In this document: positions 36,585 through 44,910 of the stretch, one piece after another
How positions within the stretch are numbered: position 1 is the stretch's first letter
How the letters are laid out: each line of letters starts with the position of its first letter
Assembly: GCF_009709555.1 (NCBI RefSeq)
Contig: NZ_WJBG01000246.1
Coordinates: 1 to 64,000 of the forward strand
Origin: Streptomyces blattellae
Lineage (GTDB): Bacteria > Actinomycetota > Actinomycetes > Streptomycetales > Streptomycetaceae
Direction of reading: 5' to 3'
Length of the DNA stretch: 64,000 bases
Position numbers and translations under genes: made by a program
The notes under the pieces: model-generated
Told to the model about the DNA's origin: nothing
The model's database searches: none
The model's input: the letters and a program-made list of their open reading frames with translations, nothing else

Positions 36585-36623
36585 GAGAAGCACTGCTGAG
36601 AAGCACTGCTGAGAAGCACAACT
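36585..36623. repeat. Three 13-bp tandem repeats upstream of the cupin/P450 operon
   Basis: GAGAAGCACTGCT occurs at 36585-36597 and 36598-36610, with a third copy GAGAAGCACAACT at 36611-36623, ending 14 bp upstream of the cupin start on the minus strand. The array is therefore in the 5' leader or core promoter. The rest of the gap to 36740 carries no other clear motif. Confidence 0.85.
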
Positions 36624-36740
36624 GAGGAAATCAAGACGTTAGGGGTATGACAGTAAGAGTCCTGACGACTTTGCGGTTGTCGTGACCCGAAGCGGACTGC
36701 GTCCGCGGGCGGTTCGCTATGAGTGGTGGCGTATGGGCGG

Positions 36741-37283
36741 TCAGTCTGCGGCCGGAGTGTCCTGATTGACCAGGGTTCGCAGCAGGTGAACCAGCTCACT
36801 CAGCTGGTCGTCGCGCAGGACCGCCGTCCAGGCCCGCTCGCGCTTCGTCTGGGCCGCGATGGCCTTGCGCAGCGTCTGGGTGCCCTCGTCGGTGAGCTCG
36901 ACGACCAGCTGGCGACGGTCGGTCTCGTCCCGCTCGCGAGTGACCAGCCCCCGGCTCTCCAGGGTCGCCAGCGCGCTGGAGATGCTGGCACGGGTGGAGC
37001 CCGAGACCCGGCCGATGTCCTGCTGGCCGATCGGGCCGTAGACCCACAGGGCGTTCAGGATCCTGAAGCCCGCCCAGGTCAGGCCGAGCGGCCGGTGGAC
37101 GTGCTTCTCGAAGTCCTTGGTCAGCCGGGCTTCGAGGCGGGTGAGGTCGGTGACCATCTCGATCGCGTCGAGGTCCCGGGGCTCGGTCGTCCCCAGCTCG
37201 CGATGCTGGTGGCGCAGCAGCTCCGAGAACTCCCGGGTCCGGCTCGCGCCGGCGGTCCCCGTCTCGCGCACGGTGTCCGTCAC
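36741..37283 (-). CDS. MarR-family regulator
   Basis: Winged-helix regulator of about 180 aa. RPLGLTWAGFRILNALWVYGPIGQQDIGRVSG is the HTH lead-in, followed by TRASISSALATLESRGLVTRERDETDRRQLVVELTDEG, the MarR recognition helix and wing. GTG 37283 is preferred because GGGAG lies 5 nt upstream; a GTG at 37313 gives 10 more residues. It sits between the P450 operon and the FAH/CMD genes, all on the minus strand, so it is the best candidate regulator of both. MarR proteins of catabolic clusters often bind the aromatic substrate or its CoA ester. Confidence 0.88.
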   Translation of the reverse strand: MTDTVRETGTAGASRTREFSELLRHQHRELGTTEPRDLDAIEMVTDLTRLEARLTKDFEKHVHRPLGLTWAGFRILNALWVYGPIGQQDIGRVSGSTRASISSALATLESRGLVTRERDETDRRQLVVELTDEGTQTLRKAIAAQTKRERAWTAVLRDDQLSELVHLLRTLVNQDTPAAD

Positions 37284-37318
37284 GATCTCCCGCCCTTTCT
37301 GCTCCGACCGCACCGCTG

Positions 37319-38167
37319 TCAGCCGGCGACGATCGGGTTGACCATGGTCCCGACGCCCGTGACCTCGGTCCGCAGGACCTTACCCTCGGTCAGGTACAGC
37401 CGGGGCGTGCGGCGGACACCGCAGCCCGCCGGAGTGCCCGTGAAGATCATGTCGCCGGGCTCGAACGTCACCCGCTTCGACAGCCAGGCGATCAGCTCGG
37501 GCACGCTGAAGATGAGGTCCGAGGTCCGGCCCCGCTGCACCTCCAGGTCGTCGACCCAGCCGGCCACCTCGATGTCGTCCGGGTCCTCGAACTCGTCGAC
37601 CGTCACCAGGTACGGGCCGACCGGGCTGAAGGTGTCGTACGACTTCGGCAGCGTGAACTGGTTGATCGGCTTGCGCCACTGCTCCTTGCGGTCGCTGATG
37701 TCCTGACCCGCGGTGACACCCGCGACGTAGGACCAGGCGTCGGCCTCGGAGATGTTCTTGCCGGTCTTCCCCATCACCACCACGAGCTCGGCCTCGAAGT
37801 CGACCTTGTCGTACTGCGGCTCCACCACGACCGCGTCGTACGGGCCGACCACGGACGAGGCGAACTTGGCGAACACCGACGGCTCGTCCGGAACGGGCAG
37901 GTTGGACTCCTCGGCGTGCGCACGGTAGTTCAGGGCCACGCCGATCGCCTTGTACGGCTTGGCGACCCGGCCCAGGTCACGCGGCTCGAACGGCTTCCAG
38001 TCCGCGTCCGCGGCCCGCTCGGCGAGGGTGCGCAGCTCGTCGTGGAGGGAGAGGTCGGACAGCACCTCCAGGCGCGGCTCGATCGCTCCCTTGCCGGCGT
38101 CCGCGACGTCCAGGGCACGGTCGTCGCGCACGACGACGGGGCGGCCGGCGAGGTTGGCGAGCTTCAT
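37319..38167 (-). CDS. Fumarylacetoacetate hydrolase-family protein
   Basis: FAH-superfamily enzyme of 282 aa. The metal-binding acids lie in KVDFEAELVVVMGK (ExE) and GVTAGQDISDR, and the C-terminal motif FEPGDMIFTGTPAGCG is the usual oxyanion and metal loop. Members hydrolyse acylpyruvates or decarboxylate/hydrate ring-cleavage products. Its start overlaps the CMD stop by 4 bp. With the divergent extradiol dioxygenase it would process the ring-fission product. Confidence 0.9.
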   Translation of the reverse strand: MKLANLAGRPVVVRDDRALDVADAGKGAIEPRLEVLSDLSLHDELRTLAERAADADWKPFEPRDLGRVAKPYKAIGVALNYRAHAEESNLPVPDEPSVFAKFASSVVGPYDAVVVEPQYDKVDFEAELVVVMGKTGKNISEADAWSYVAGVTAGQDISDRKEQWRKPINQFTLPKSYDTFSPVGPYLVTVDEFEDPDDIEVAGWVDDLEVQRGRTSDLIFSVPELIAWLSKRVTFEPGDMIFTGTPAGCGVRRTPRLYLTEGKVLRTEVTGVGTMVNPIVAG

Positions 38168-38760
38168 GCGGCTTCATCCTTCTTCTGGTCGACGGGCCGG
38201 GGCAGGTCGAGCGCGAGACCGCCCTCGACCTGGACCCCGAGGGTGTTGATGACGGTGGCGATGGTGAGGTACTGGCCGACCGTGTAGAGCACGTCGATGA
38301 CCTGCTCGGTGCCGAGGTGGGACGTCAGCCGGTCCCACAGCTCGTCGTCGACGCCCTGGCGGTCCAGGAGCGAGTCGGTGGCGGCGAGCAGTACGCGGTC
38401 GAGCTCGTCGAGGCCGTCCCAGTCGCCTGCCGCGGCGGCGAGGATCGTGTCGTCGGTGAGTCCGGCCCGGCGGGCGATCCGGACGTGCTGGTCCCACTCG
38501 TACGCGGCCTGTGCCCGAGCGGCGATCCGCAGGATCATCAGCTCGCGGGACGCCAGCGGCAGGGTGTTCTTCCCCAGCACGTGGTTGCCGAAGACGAGGA
38601 AGCGGCGCAGCGCGTCCTCGTGGTGGGCCAGGGTCGCCCAGATCGTGTAGATCCGGCCGTCCTGATCGCGGTACGGCGCCAGCGACGCCAGCGTCTTCTC
38701 GTGCAGCGCGCTCTCGTCGACGGGCTGCAGGCGGGCCTTCTCGGGCACCTCTCCCGGCAT
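38164..38760 (-). CDS. Carboxymuconolactone decarboxylase-family protein
   Basis: CMD/AhpD-fold all-helical protein of 198 aa. The core is ASRELMILRIAARAQAAYEWDQHVRIARRAGLTDDTI. The active-site region has the EWxxH form, with no CxxC, so it is a CMD-like decarboxylase or lyase and not a peroxidase. The gene starts 81 bp from the divergent dioxygenase, across a perfect palindrome. Its role is probably decarboxylation or isomerisation of a ring-cleavage intermediate. Confidence 0.84.
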   Translation of the reverse strand: MPGEVPEKARLQPVDESALHEKTLASLAPYRDQDGRIYTIWATLAHHEDALRRFLVFGNHVLGKNTLPLASRELMILRIAARAQAAYEWDQHVRIARRAGLTDDTILAAAAGDWDGLDELDRVLLAATDSLLDRQGVDDELWDRLTSHLGTEQVIDVLYTVGQYLTIATVINTLGVQVEGGLALDLPRPVDQKKDEAA

Positions 38761-38800
38761 CGGGGACCTCCTCGGCTCGATGGCGTCAACGTATTCGTAT

Positions 38801-38821
38801 GACCCTTGACCGTCAAGGGTC
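38801..38821. promoter_or_regulatory. Perfect 9-3-9 palindrome in the divergent dioxygenase/CMD promoter
   Basis: GACCCTTGA-CCG-TCAAGGGTC occupies the middle of the 81-bp gap between the divergent CMD and dioxygenase starts, ending 20 bp before ATG 38842. A site here can repress both directions. The nearby MarR gene is the likeliest source of the binding protein. Confidence 0.82.
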
Positions 38822-38841
38822 TAACAAATATTGTTCTCGCC

Positions 38842-39735
38842 ATGACGATCCAGAGCCTTGGGTACGTGGGCATCGGTGCGCCCGACCCGGACGCATGGGC
38901 GGAATACGCCCGCACAGTGATAGGCCTCAGCGTCGAGAGCGTCGAGCCGGGAACGGCAGCCGATGGCGGCTGTGCCGCGGGCGGCGACTTCGCGCGTTAC
39001 CGCCTGCGCATGGACCAGCACCCGTTCCGCATGTGGCTGACCGAGGCGGAGACCGGCGGCGTGACGGTCATCGGCTGGGAGGTCCGCGACCCCGCGGCGA
39101 TCGACGAGATGACCGTGCGCCTGAAGGAGGCCGGCGTCGACGTCACCGCGGGCACGGACGAGGAGTGCCGCGACCGCCAGGTGACCCGCATGGTCCACTT
39201 CACCGGCCCGCTCGGCATCCGCACCGAACTGTTCTGCGGCCGCCGCCTCGCCCCGAGCCAGTTCGTCTCACCGCTGGGCGTCGACTTCGTGACCGGCGAG
39301 CAGGGCCTGGGGCACGTGGTGATGAAGACGCCCCGCGTGCAGGAGGCGGTCGACTTCTACTGCGAGGTGCTGGGATTCCGGCTCAGCGACACCGCGGACT
39401 ACCCGTGGGGCACCTTCTACTTCCTCGGCTGCAACCCCCGCCACCACAGCATCGCCTTCATCCGCTCGTACAAGAACGAGGGCACCCACCACATCCTGTG
39501 CGAGGTGACCAGCCCGGAGGAGGTGGGCCGCGCCCTGGACCGCACGCGCCAGCATGACGTCAAGCTCATGGCGACGCTCGGCAAGCACGCCAACGACGGG
39601 ATGTTCTCCTTCTACATGACCTCACCGGCCGGCTTCGGCATCGAGATCGGCGCGGGCGGCGTGCAGGTCGACGAGAGCACCTGGGTCAGCCGCACCTACA
39701 CCGCCGACATCTGGGGCCACCACCCGGTGGACTGA
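38842..39735 (+). CDS. Type I extradiol dioxygenase (VOC superfamily)
   Basis: Two-domain vicinal oxygen chelate enzyme of 297 aa, similar in layout to BphC-type 2,3-dihydroxybiphenyl and catechol 2,3-dioxygenases. The iron ligands can be placed in the C-terminal domain: His in GLGHVVMKT, His in NEGTHHILCEV and Glu in GFGIEIGAGG. It would cleave a catechol-type ring next to the hydroxyls. ATG 38842 lies directly after the palindrome and has no strong Shine-Dalgarno, so a short or leaderless transcript is possible. The aldehyde dehydrogenase 47 bp downstream could oxidise the semialdehyde product. Confidence 0.88.
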   Translation: MTIQSLGYVGIGAPDPDAWAEYARTVIGLSVESVEPGTAADGGCAAGGDFARYRLRMDQHPFRMWLTEAETGGVTVIGWEVRDPAAIDEMTVRLKEAGVDVTAGTDEECRDRQVTRMVHFTGPLGIRTELFCGRRLAPSQFVSPLGVDFVTGEQGLGHVVMKTPRVQEAVDFYCEVLGFRLSDTADYPWGTFYFLGCNPRHHSIAFIRSYKNEGTHHILCEVTSPEEVGRALDRTRQHDVKLMATLGKHANDGMFSFYMTSPAGFGIEIGAGGVQVDESTWVSRTYTADIWGHHPVD

Positions 39736-39769
39736 CCGCCCCGGCCTTCCCTGCCCGCCTTTGACGAAA

Positions 39770-39799
39770 GCAGCCGTATCCCATGCAGCCGTATCCCAT
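39770..39799 (+). repeat. 15-bp tandem duplication across the aldehyde dehydrogenase start
   Basis: GCAGCCGTATCCCAT occurs twice without a mismatch, at 39770-39784 and 39785-39799. Each copy ends in the first two bases of an ATG, giving two in-frame start codons (39783 and 39798) five codons apart. Confidence 0.9.
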
Positions 39800-41375
39800 G
39801 CTCCAGAGCTATCTGCAGGACACCTGGGTCACCCCTACGGCCACGCACGCGTCGGCGGTCGCCGTACGCGACGCGGTCACCGGCGAGACGGTCTGCCACG
39901 TCTCCTCCGAAGGGCTCGACGTCGCGGGGGCGTTCGACCACGGTCGGCGCGTCGTCGGCCCCGCCCTGCGCGCCCTCACCTTCCACCGGCGAGCCGACCT
40001 CCTGGACGCGACCGCCGCCGCCGTACGCGCCCGCCGAGAGGAGCTCTACGCCCTGTCCACGCGCGCCGGAGCCACCCTGAACGACGCCAGGTACGACATC
40101 GACGGCGGCATCCGCGTCCTTCGCGACTACGCCGCCCGCGCCCGGGCCGAACTCCCGGACGTGCCGCACCTGGTGGAGGGCACAGCCGAGCGTCTCGCGC
40201 GCGGCGAGGACTTTCTCGGCGTCCACCTGGTCGCGCCCGCTCCGGGCCTGATGCTCCAGGTGAACGCCTTCAACTTCCCCGTCTGGGCCCCGCTGGAGAA
40301 GCTCGCCCAGGCCGTCCTCGCCGGACTGCCCAGCGTGGTGAAACCGGCCACGCCCACCGCGTATCTCACCGAACACCTCGTCCGGATCGTCACCGAGGCC
40401 GGGATCCTGCCGCCCGGCACTCTCCAGATGGTCGTCGGCTCGGTGCGCTCGGCGCTCGACCTGCTCCGGGAACAGGACGTGCTCTCCTTCACCGGCTCGG
40501 CCGTCACCGCCGCGAGCCTGCGCACGCACCCGAACCTGGTGGCCCGCTCGGTACGGTTCAACGCGGAGGCGGACTCCGTCAACGCCATCGTCCTCGCGCC
40601 GGATGTCCAGCCGGGGTCCCCGCTGTTCGAGGCGTTCGTACGCGAGGTCGTGAGCGAGATGACCGTCAAGGCGGGCCAGAAGTGCACCGCCATCCGCCGC
40701 ATCCTCGTCCCGCGCGCACACGAGGCCGCCGCCCTCGACGCGATCTCGGCCGAGTTGGCGGGGGTGACCATCGGCAACCCCGCCTCGGAGGGCGTCCGCA
40801 TGGGGGCCGTCGTCAGCCTCGACCAGCGCGACGACGTACGGCAGGCGGTGCGCAGGATCGCAGAGTCGGGCCGCCTCGTGCACGGCGACCCCGACAAGGT
40901 GCGCGTGGTCGACGCCGACGCGGAACGCGGCGCCTTCCTGGACACCCTGCTCGTCTCCGCGGATCCGGATGCCGCCGCGCCGCACGAGGTCGAGCCGTTC
41001 GGACCGGCCGCGACCGTGCTGGCGTACCGCGACACGGCCCATGCCCTCGACCTGGTGGCACGCGGCCGGGGCAGCCTGGTCGCCTCCGCGGTCGGCGACG
41101 ACCTCGCCTGGACATCCCTGTTCGTCCGGGAGTCGGCCCCTTGGCACGGGCGGCTGCACCTGATGGACTCGGCGAACATGACGCAGACCACCGGGCACGG
41201 ATCGCCGCTTCCCGCACTGCGCCACGGTGGCCCCGGCCGGGCCGGCGGGGGCTCGGAGATGGCGGGCGTGCGCGGTGTCCTGGACCTGATGCAGCGCACG
41301 GCACTCCAGGCATCGCCGAGGCTGCTGGACTCCCTCCGTGCGACACACACGCGCTCGTCGGCTGACCCCGTGTGA
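39783..41375 (+). CDS. Aldehyde dehydrogenase, PaaN/PaaZ-N or BoxD-like
   Basis: ALDH-superfamily enzyme of 530 aa. The catalytic Cys is in VKAGQKCTAIRRILVP and the general-base Glu in RFNAEADSVNAIV; the cofactor segment is LQVNAFNFPVWAPLEKLAQAVLAGLPSVVKP. Sequence and length fit the aldehyde dehydrogenase half of PaaZ (oxepin-CoA semialdehyde oxidation) or BoxD, without the MaoC hydratase domain of PaaZ. The substrate could be a ring-cleavage semialdehyde, as CoA ester or free acid. Start 39783 is listed, but 39798 is equally possible because a 15-bp duplication created two starts. Confidence 0.88.
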   Translation: MQPYPMLQSYLQDTWVTPTATHASAVAVRDAVTGETVCHVSSEGLDVAGAFDHGRRVVGPALRALTFHRRADLLDATAAAVRARREELYALSTRAGATLNDARYDIDGGIRVLRDYAARARAELPDVPHLVEGTAERLARGEDFLGVHLVAPAPGLMLQVNAFNFPVWAPLEKLAQAVLAGLPSVVKPATPTAYLTEHLVRIVTEAGILPPGTLQMVVGSVRSALDLLREQDVLSFTGSAVTAASLRTHPNLVARSVRFNAEADSVNAIVLAPDVQPGSPLFEAFVREVVSEMTVKAGQKCTAIRRILVPRAHEAAALDAISAELAGVTIGNPASEGVRMGAVVSLDQRDDVRQAVRRIAESGRLVHGDPDKVRVVDADAERGAFLDTLLVSADPDAAAPHEVEPFGPAATVLAYRDTAHALDLVARGRGSLVASAVGDDLAWTSLFVRESAPWHGRLHLMDSANMTQTTGHGSPLPALRHGGPGRAGGGSEMAGVRGVLDLMQRTALQASPRLLDSLRATHTRSSADPV

Positions 41376-41399
41376 CCGCAATGCGGACGCAGCACCTGC

Positions 41400-42314
41400 G
41401 CTTGATGGCGCACCTGCGCTCGTACGACCGCCTCGGTCGGCTCCCGCAGGACTGTCGACGCGACCGAGTGGTCGGCGCCGATGACGAGGGCGAGCCCCCC
41501 GTATGCCCGTGGCGGTGACGTAGACCGGCGGAGCCTCTTGCGCGCCGCTGATGATGTCGGATCCCTCGGCGGCGCGGCGGAATTCGGAGAACCCGTCGAT
41601 ACTCTGGATGGCCCCGATGGTGGCGCCGAGGCGTTGTCGCATGCGTCGCACGTCGGTCGCGATCGACATGACGGGTAGCGGGGCGCCACCGCGGAGACCT
41701 TGACCGAGCGGGGCCAGGTCCAGCGGTCCTGCCGGCGCGATGCCGTCGCCGACTCGCTGTACCGGTCGGCGAGGTCGACGTGGCCTGCCGCGGCGAGGCG
41801 GTCGAGCCATTGCGCTTCGTCGTCCGTGAGCGCGTTACTGGCCAGCACCGCCAGGCCCTGTTCCAGGATGAGCGCCGCGTCCATCGTGACCTCGCGGGTC
41901 TGGGCCCACGCGGCGCGGTAAACAGGAGGCCGCCGCCGCCCAGTTGCCGTGGGCGCCCTCCCACTCGGCCAGCCACGTCGCGGAGATGATGGCCAAGGGA
42001 GTGTCTACGCCCACGGCATCGGCGAGCGCCTCCTGCGTGAGCGCCATAGCCTCCGTCATGTACGGGCCGGCCTTCATGCCCAGGTTTCGCGCGAGGTTGT
42101 AGCGCACCATCGCGTGGTGTCCGGGGAGGGAGACGCTGTCCGCGAGCGCCTCCCGTAGAAGCGTGAAAGACTCCTCGTCCCGGTCGTGGTCGCCGCCGGT
42201 CCCAGCTTGGACGAAGAGAATCGTACCGAGGAGCGCGGTGACGACGAGGTGTGGCACGGAGCCTCGCCGAGTGAGCAGGCGTGCCGCACGCAGCGCGGCG
42301 ATGGCCGAATCCAT
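41400..42314 (-). pseudogene. CHAT-domain/TPR protein relic
   Basis: Pieces of a streptomycete TPR-CHAT protein appear in order on the minus strand but in three phases. TPR-like SFTLLREALADSVSLPGHHA and AWEGAHGNWAAAAS-type text (EWEGAHGNWAAAAS) lie at 42160-41935, LASNALTDDEAQWLDRLAAAG at about 41850-41790, RMRQRLGATIGAIQSIDGFSEF at about 41650-41585, and GGLALVIGADHSVASTVL at about 41505-41450. The frames change at least twice and no C-terminal CHAT catalytic part follows. The flanks (41376-41399 and 42315-42564) hold nothing recognisable except a small direct repeat near 42401-42440. Confidence 0.72.
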
Positions 42315-42564
42315 CGTCGCGGATCAGGACGTGGCCGCTGCGAGTGCCGCGATGCCGCTGCCCACCGGATACGCCTCCGCCGTCAGGCAACTCCTCGCGC
42401 TCGCCTGTGGGTCGGGGACCCTCGCCTGTGGGTCGGGGACGGTCCCCGTGGTCGGGGACCTCGCACCCCACCGTTTCCTGCGAAGCTGGCTGTTGTCAGT
42501 GGGCCGCCGGTCACCAGCCTGAGCCGGAGGGCCCGCGAATCCGCCTGGTGGCACAGTCGGGACG

Positions 42565-42600
42565 ACGGCCCGGTCGGTGAACCGTCACCGACCGGGCCGT
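42565..42600 (-). terminator. 16-bp perfect hairpin ending the hmp operon
   Basis: ACGGCCCGGTCGGTGA (42565-42580) pairs perfectly with TCACCGACCGGGCCGT (42585-42600) around ACCG. It starts 13 bp past the stop of the hibernation-factor-like gene. Confidence 0.88.
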
Positions 42601-42613
42601 GCTCACCGTGGAT

Positions 42614-42991
42614 TCACGCGGACTGCTGGCCGCCGCGCCACGGCGGGGCCGCCGTCCGGTGGCCGTGGTCCCACACGTGGGCGGCCTTGTCGGTCTGTCG
42701 GCGCAGCCGGTCCTGGAGCTGGTCGACGAGCTCCGTGCCCGTGGCCTCCTCAGCGAGGACGACGACCTGCCGGTTGCCGACGTGCAGTTCGGCTGTCGCC
42801 GACCAGGGGCGGTCCGCGTGGTGAGCGGCCGCTCGTGCGATCCGCACCTCGCCGGAGACGTCGGGCAGTCCCGGTCGGCCCACAACAGCGTCGATCTTCG
42901 TACGCGCGTACTCCAGGGTCTGCTCGTCCACCGGGCCGTCTGTCCGCAGCCGCACTGTGGGCGCTGCGTCCTGCGTGCTGTCGTTCGTCAT
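42614..42991 (-). CDS. Ribosome hibernation factor-like protein (HPF/RaiA N-terminal domain)
   Basis: Short protein of 125 aa similar to the S30AE/HPF domain. TVRLRTDGPVDEQTLEYARTKI gives the first strand and helix, the middle strands carry VRIARAAAHHADRPWSATAELHVGNRQVVV, and the last helix is ATGTELVDQLQDRLRRQTDKAA. The C-terminal dimerisation domain of long HPF is absent. AGGAGG precedes ATG 42991. It lies 38 bp after the flavohemoprotein gene and ends at a strong terminator, so the two are an operon. Such proteins park ribosomes during hypoxia or stationary phase. Confidence 0.75.
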   Translation of the reverse strand: MTNDSTQDAAPTVRLRTDGPVDEQTLEYARTKIDAVVGRPGLPDVSGEVRIARAAAHHADRPWSATAELHVGNRQVVVLAEEATGTELVDQLQDRLRRQTDKAAHVWDHGHRTAAPPWRGGQQSA

Positions 42992-43029
42992 TACTCGTTC
43001 CTCCTCAGGACGAAAGGGATCGGCACGGT

Positions 43030-44244
43030 TCAGGCGGTGGTGTCGGGCAGCCACAGGTCGGGGCCGAAGACCTCGTAGCGGATGCGCTGTGACGGAACGC
43101 CGGCGCGCAGCAGCTGGGCGCGGGCCTCGCGCATGAACGGCAGCGGGCCGCACAGGAACACCGTGGCGTTCTCGGGGATTCTGATGCCGTAGAGGTCCAT
43201 CAGGCCCTCGTGAGCGTCGGGTTCCTCCGGGCCGGGGCGCTCGTACCAGAAGACCGTGCGGGCGTTGGGCAGTTGCCGAACCAGCTCGCTCGTCTCGGTG
43301 CGCAGGGCGTGCTCGGCGGGGGAGCGGTCGGCGTGCAGGACCAGCACCGGGCGGGCCGCGCCGAGGGCGGTGAGATGGGCCAGGATGCTGGTCATGGGGG
43401 TGCCGCCGATGCCTGCAGAGATCAGGACGACGGGAGTGCCGGCGTCGGCCGGGCCGTCGAGGAAGACGTCTCCGAACGGGGCGGACAGTGTCAGTTCGTC
43501 GCCGTCGTGGACCTGTTCGTGCAGAAGGTTGGAGACCTCGCCGTCCGGCGCGTCGGCCGTGCCGGCGACCCGCTTGACGGTGATCCGCCGCAGTTCCCCG
43601 CCCGGGTCGGACGACAGGCTGTACTGGCGCAACTGGTGTACCCCGTCGGCCATGAGAACCCGTACGCTCACGTATTGGCCGGCCCGCGCCGACGGGGCCG
43701 GTTCGCCGTCGGCCGGGCGGAGCACGAAGGACACCACGTCCGGTGTCTCGGTGCGGCGCTCGACGACCGTCCACTGCCGCCACACCTTGCCGGGCTCAAC
43801 GCCCGCGTCCTGGTACAGGCGGGCCTCACGGCCGATCAGGGCGCCGGCCATCAGCCAGTACACCTCGTCCCAGGCGGCGGCGACCTCTGGGGTGACCGCG
43901 TCGCCGAGGACGTCGGCTATCGCGCCGAACAGGTACTTGTGGACGATCGTGTACTGGTCGTCGGTGACGCCGACGGCGGCGTGTTTGTGCGCGATCCGGT
44001 CCAGCAACGCGTCCGGGCGGGTGTCCGGATCGTCGAGCAGCGCTGTCGCGAATCCGGCGATCGAGCCGGCCAGCGCGCGGCGCTGGGCTCCGCTGGCCTG
44101 GTTGCCGCGGTTGAACATCCCGTCGAGGAGTTCCGGCCGGTCGCGGAACATCGCGCCGTAGAAGCGCGTGGTGATCTCGTCGAGCGCGCCGGCCACGGCA
44201 GGCAGCGTGGCGCGGATGACGGCGGCGGATTCTGCGGACAGCAT
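43030..44244 (-). CDS. hmp: Flavohemoprotein (nitric oxide dioxygenase)
   Basis: Three-domain NO dioxygenase of 404 aa: globin (1-135) with the proximal His in IAHKHAAVGV, FAD-binding domain with RQYSLSSDP (about residues 207-215), and NAD domain with VVLISAGIGGTPMTSIL and FLCGPLPFMRE. It converts NO and O2 to nitrate. ATG 44244 is chosen because GGGAG sits 8 nt upstream and it matches the family start. The frame stays open upstream and holds a Cys-containing stretch (CGNCPTSPTC) that would be an N-terminal extension if an earlier start were used. A GGGGCC-N4-GGCCCC dyad lies 109 bp upstream. Confidence 0.95.
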   Translation of the reverse strand: MLSAESAAVIRATLPAVAGALDEITTRFYGAMFRDRPELLDGMFNRGNQASGAQRRALAGSIAGFATALLDDPDTRPDALLDRIAHKHAAVGVTDDQYTIVHKYLFGAIADVLGDAVTPEVAAAWDEVYWLMAGALIGREARLYQDAGVEPGKVWRQWTVVERRTETPDVVSFVLRPADGEPAPSARAGQYVSVRVLMADGVHQLRQYSLSSDPGGELRRITVKRVAGTADAPDGEVSNLLHEQVHDGDELTLSAPFGDVFLDGPADAGTPVVLISAGIGGTPMTSILAHLTALGAARPVLVLHADRSPAEHALRTETSELVRQLPNARTVFWYERPGPEEPDAHEGLMDLYGIRIPENATVFLCGPLPFMREARAQLLRAGVPSQRIRYEVFGPDLWLPDTTA

Positions 44245-44352
44245 GAAGACTCCCAGGCAGGTGGGTGAGGTGGGACAGTTGCCGCAACCCAAAGGGCGAC
44301 CGTCTTCTGTGTAGCAGGCACCGGACCGCGTTTCGGCGGCGCTGAGCGAGGA

Positions 44353-44368
44353 GGGGCCGAACGGCCCC
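44353..44368. promoter_or_regulatory. GGGGCC-GAAC-GGCCCC dyad upstream of hmp
   Basis: A perfect 6-4-6 inverted repeat centred about 116 bp upstream of the hmp start. Related dyads occur before usp and adhP at similar distances, which suggests a common regulator, possibly a DevR/DosR-type response regulator. The rest of 44245-44538 shows nothing else. Confidence 0.65.
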
Positions 44369-44538
44369 ACCGATTCAGGCACAGCGGCCCCATGGGTCCC
44401 ACCCGGGCCAGGGCCGGATGGTGCGGGGACGACCTCCCGTCGGCCCTGTCCGTTTCCGTTGTCGGAGGCGTCCGACAACGATGGCGTTCGCAGTCGCCCC
44501 ACAAGAAACGTGTGGCGGAGTTCGGATCGCTCGGTGGC

Positions 44539-44811
44539 CTACTGGTCGCGGTGCCACTCCCGGTACGCGGCCACGGCCGTCGGCAGAGTGGGGAAGATCC
44601 GCTCGGTGCCGACCGTGTCCGCGAGGCCGTACGCCGTCAGGTCGTCCAGCAGGTCCTGCTTGACGCGGGCGAGGGCGAAGACGAGGCCGCGGTCGGTGAG
44701 TTCGCGGCGGAGTTCGTCGACGGCGTCCAGGGCGGTGATGTCGACCTCGACGTGGGCCTCGGTGTTGAGGACGAACCATTGGGCCGGGCTGGACTGTTCG
44801 TCGACCGCCAA
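44539..44811 (-). pseudogene. SulP transporter C-terminal STAS domain fragment
   Basis: Ninety codons match the STAS end of streptomycete SulP-type sulfate permeases: VDEQSSPAQWFVLNTEA, VDITALDAVDELRRELTDRG, ALARVKQDLLDDLTAYGL. All membrane segments are missing. The fragment begins directly at the hexanucleotide array at 44821 and has no proper start codon, so it is a remnant and not a free-standing STAS protein. Confidence 0.75.
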
Positions 44812-44820
44812 ACTCCGGCA

Positions 44821-44910
44821 GGCGCAGGCGCAGGCGCAGGCGCAGGCGCAGGTCCAGGTCCAGGTCCAGGTCCAGGTCCAGGTCCAGGTCTAGGTCCAGG
44901 TCTAGGTCCC
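44821..44910. repeat. Hexanucleotide array: 5 x GGCGCA then 10 x GGTCCA-type
   Basis: Ninety bases of perfect 6-bp periodicity. GGCGCA repeats five times (44821-44850), then GGTCCA/GGTCTA/GGTCCC ten times (44851-44910). On the minus strand it is open and reads as Asp-Leu repeats followed by Arg-Leu repeats, joining the GAPDH relic to the SulP relic. Confidence 0.95.

Noticed and set aside
39696..41810. 704-codon minus-strand frame opposite the aldehyde dehydrogenase
   Set aside because: Only its first ~90 codons carry real (CHAT relic) homology; the remainder is antisense to the dehydrogenase.
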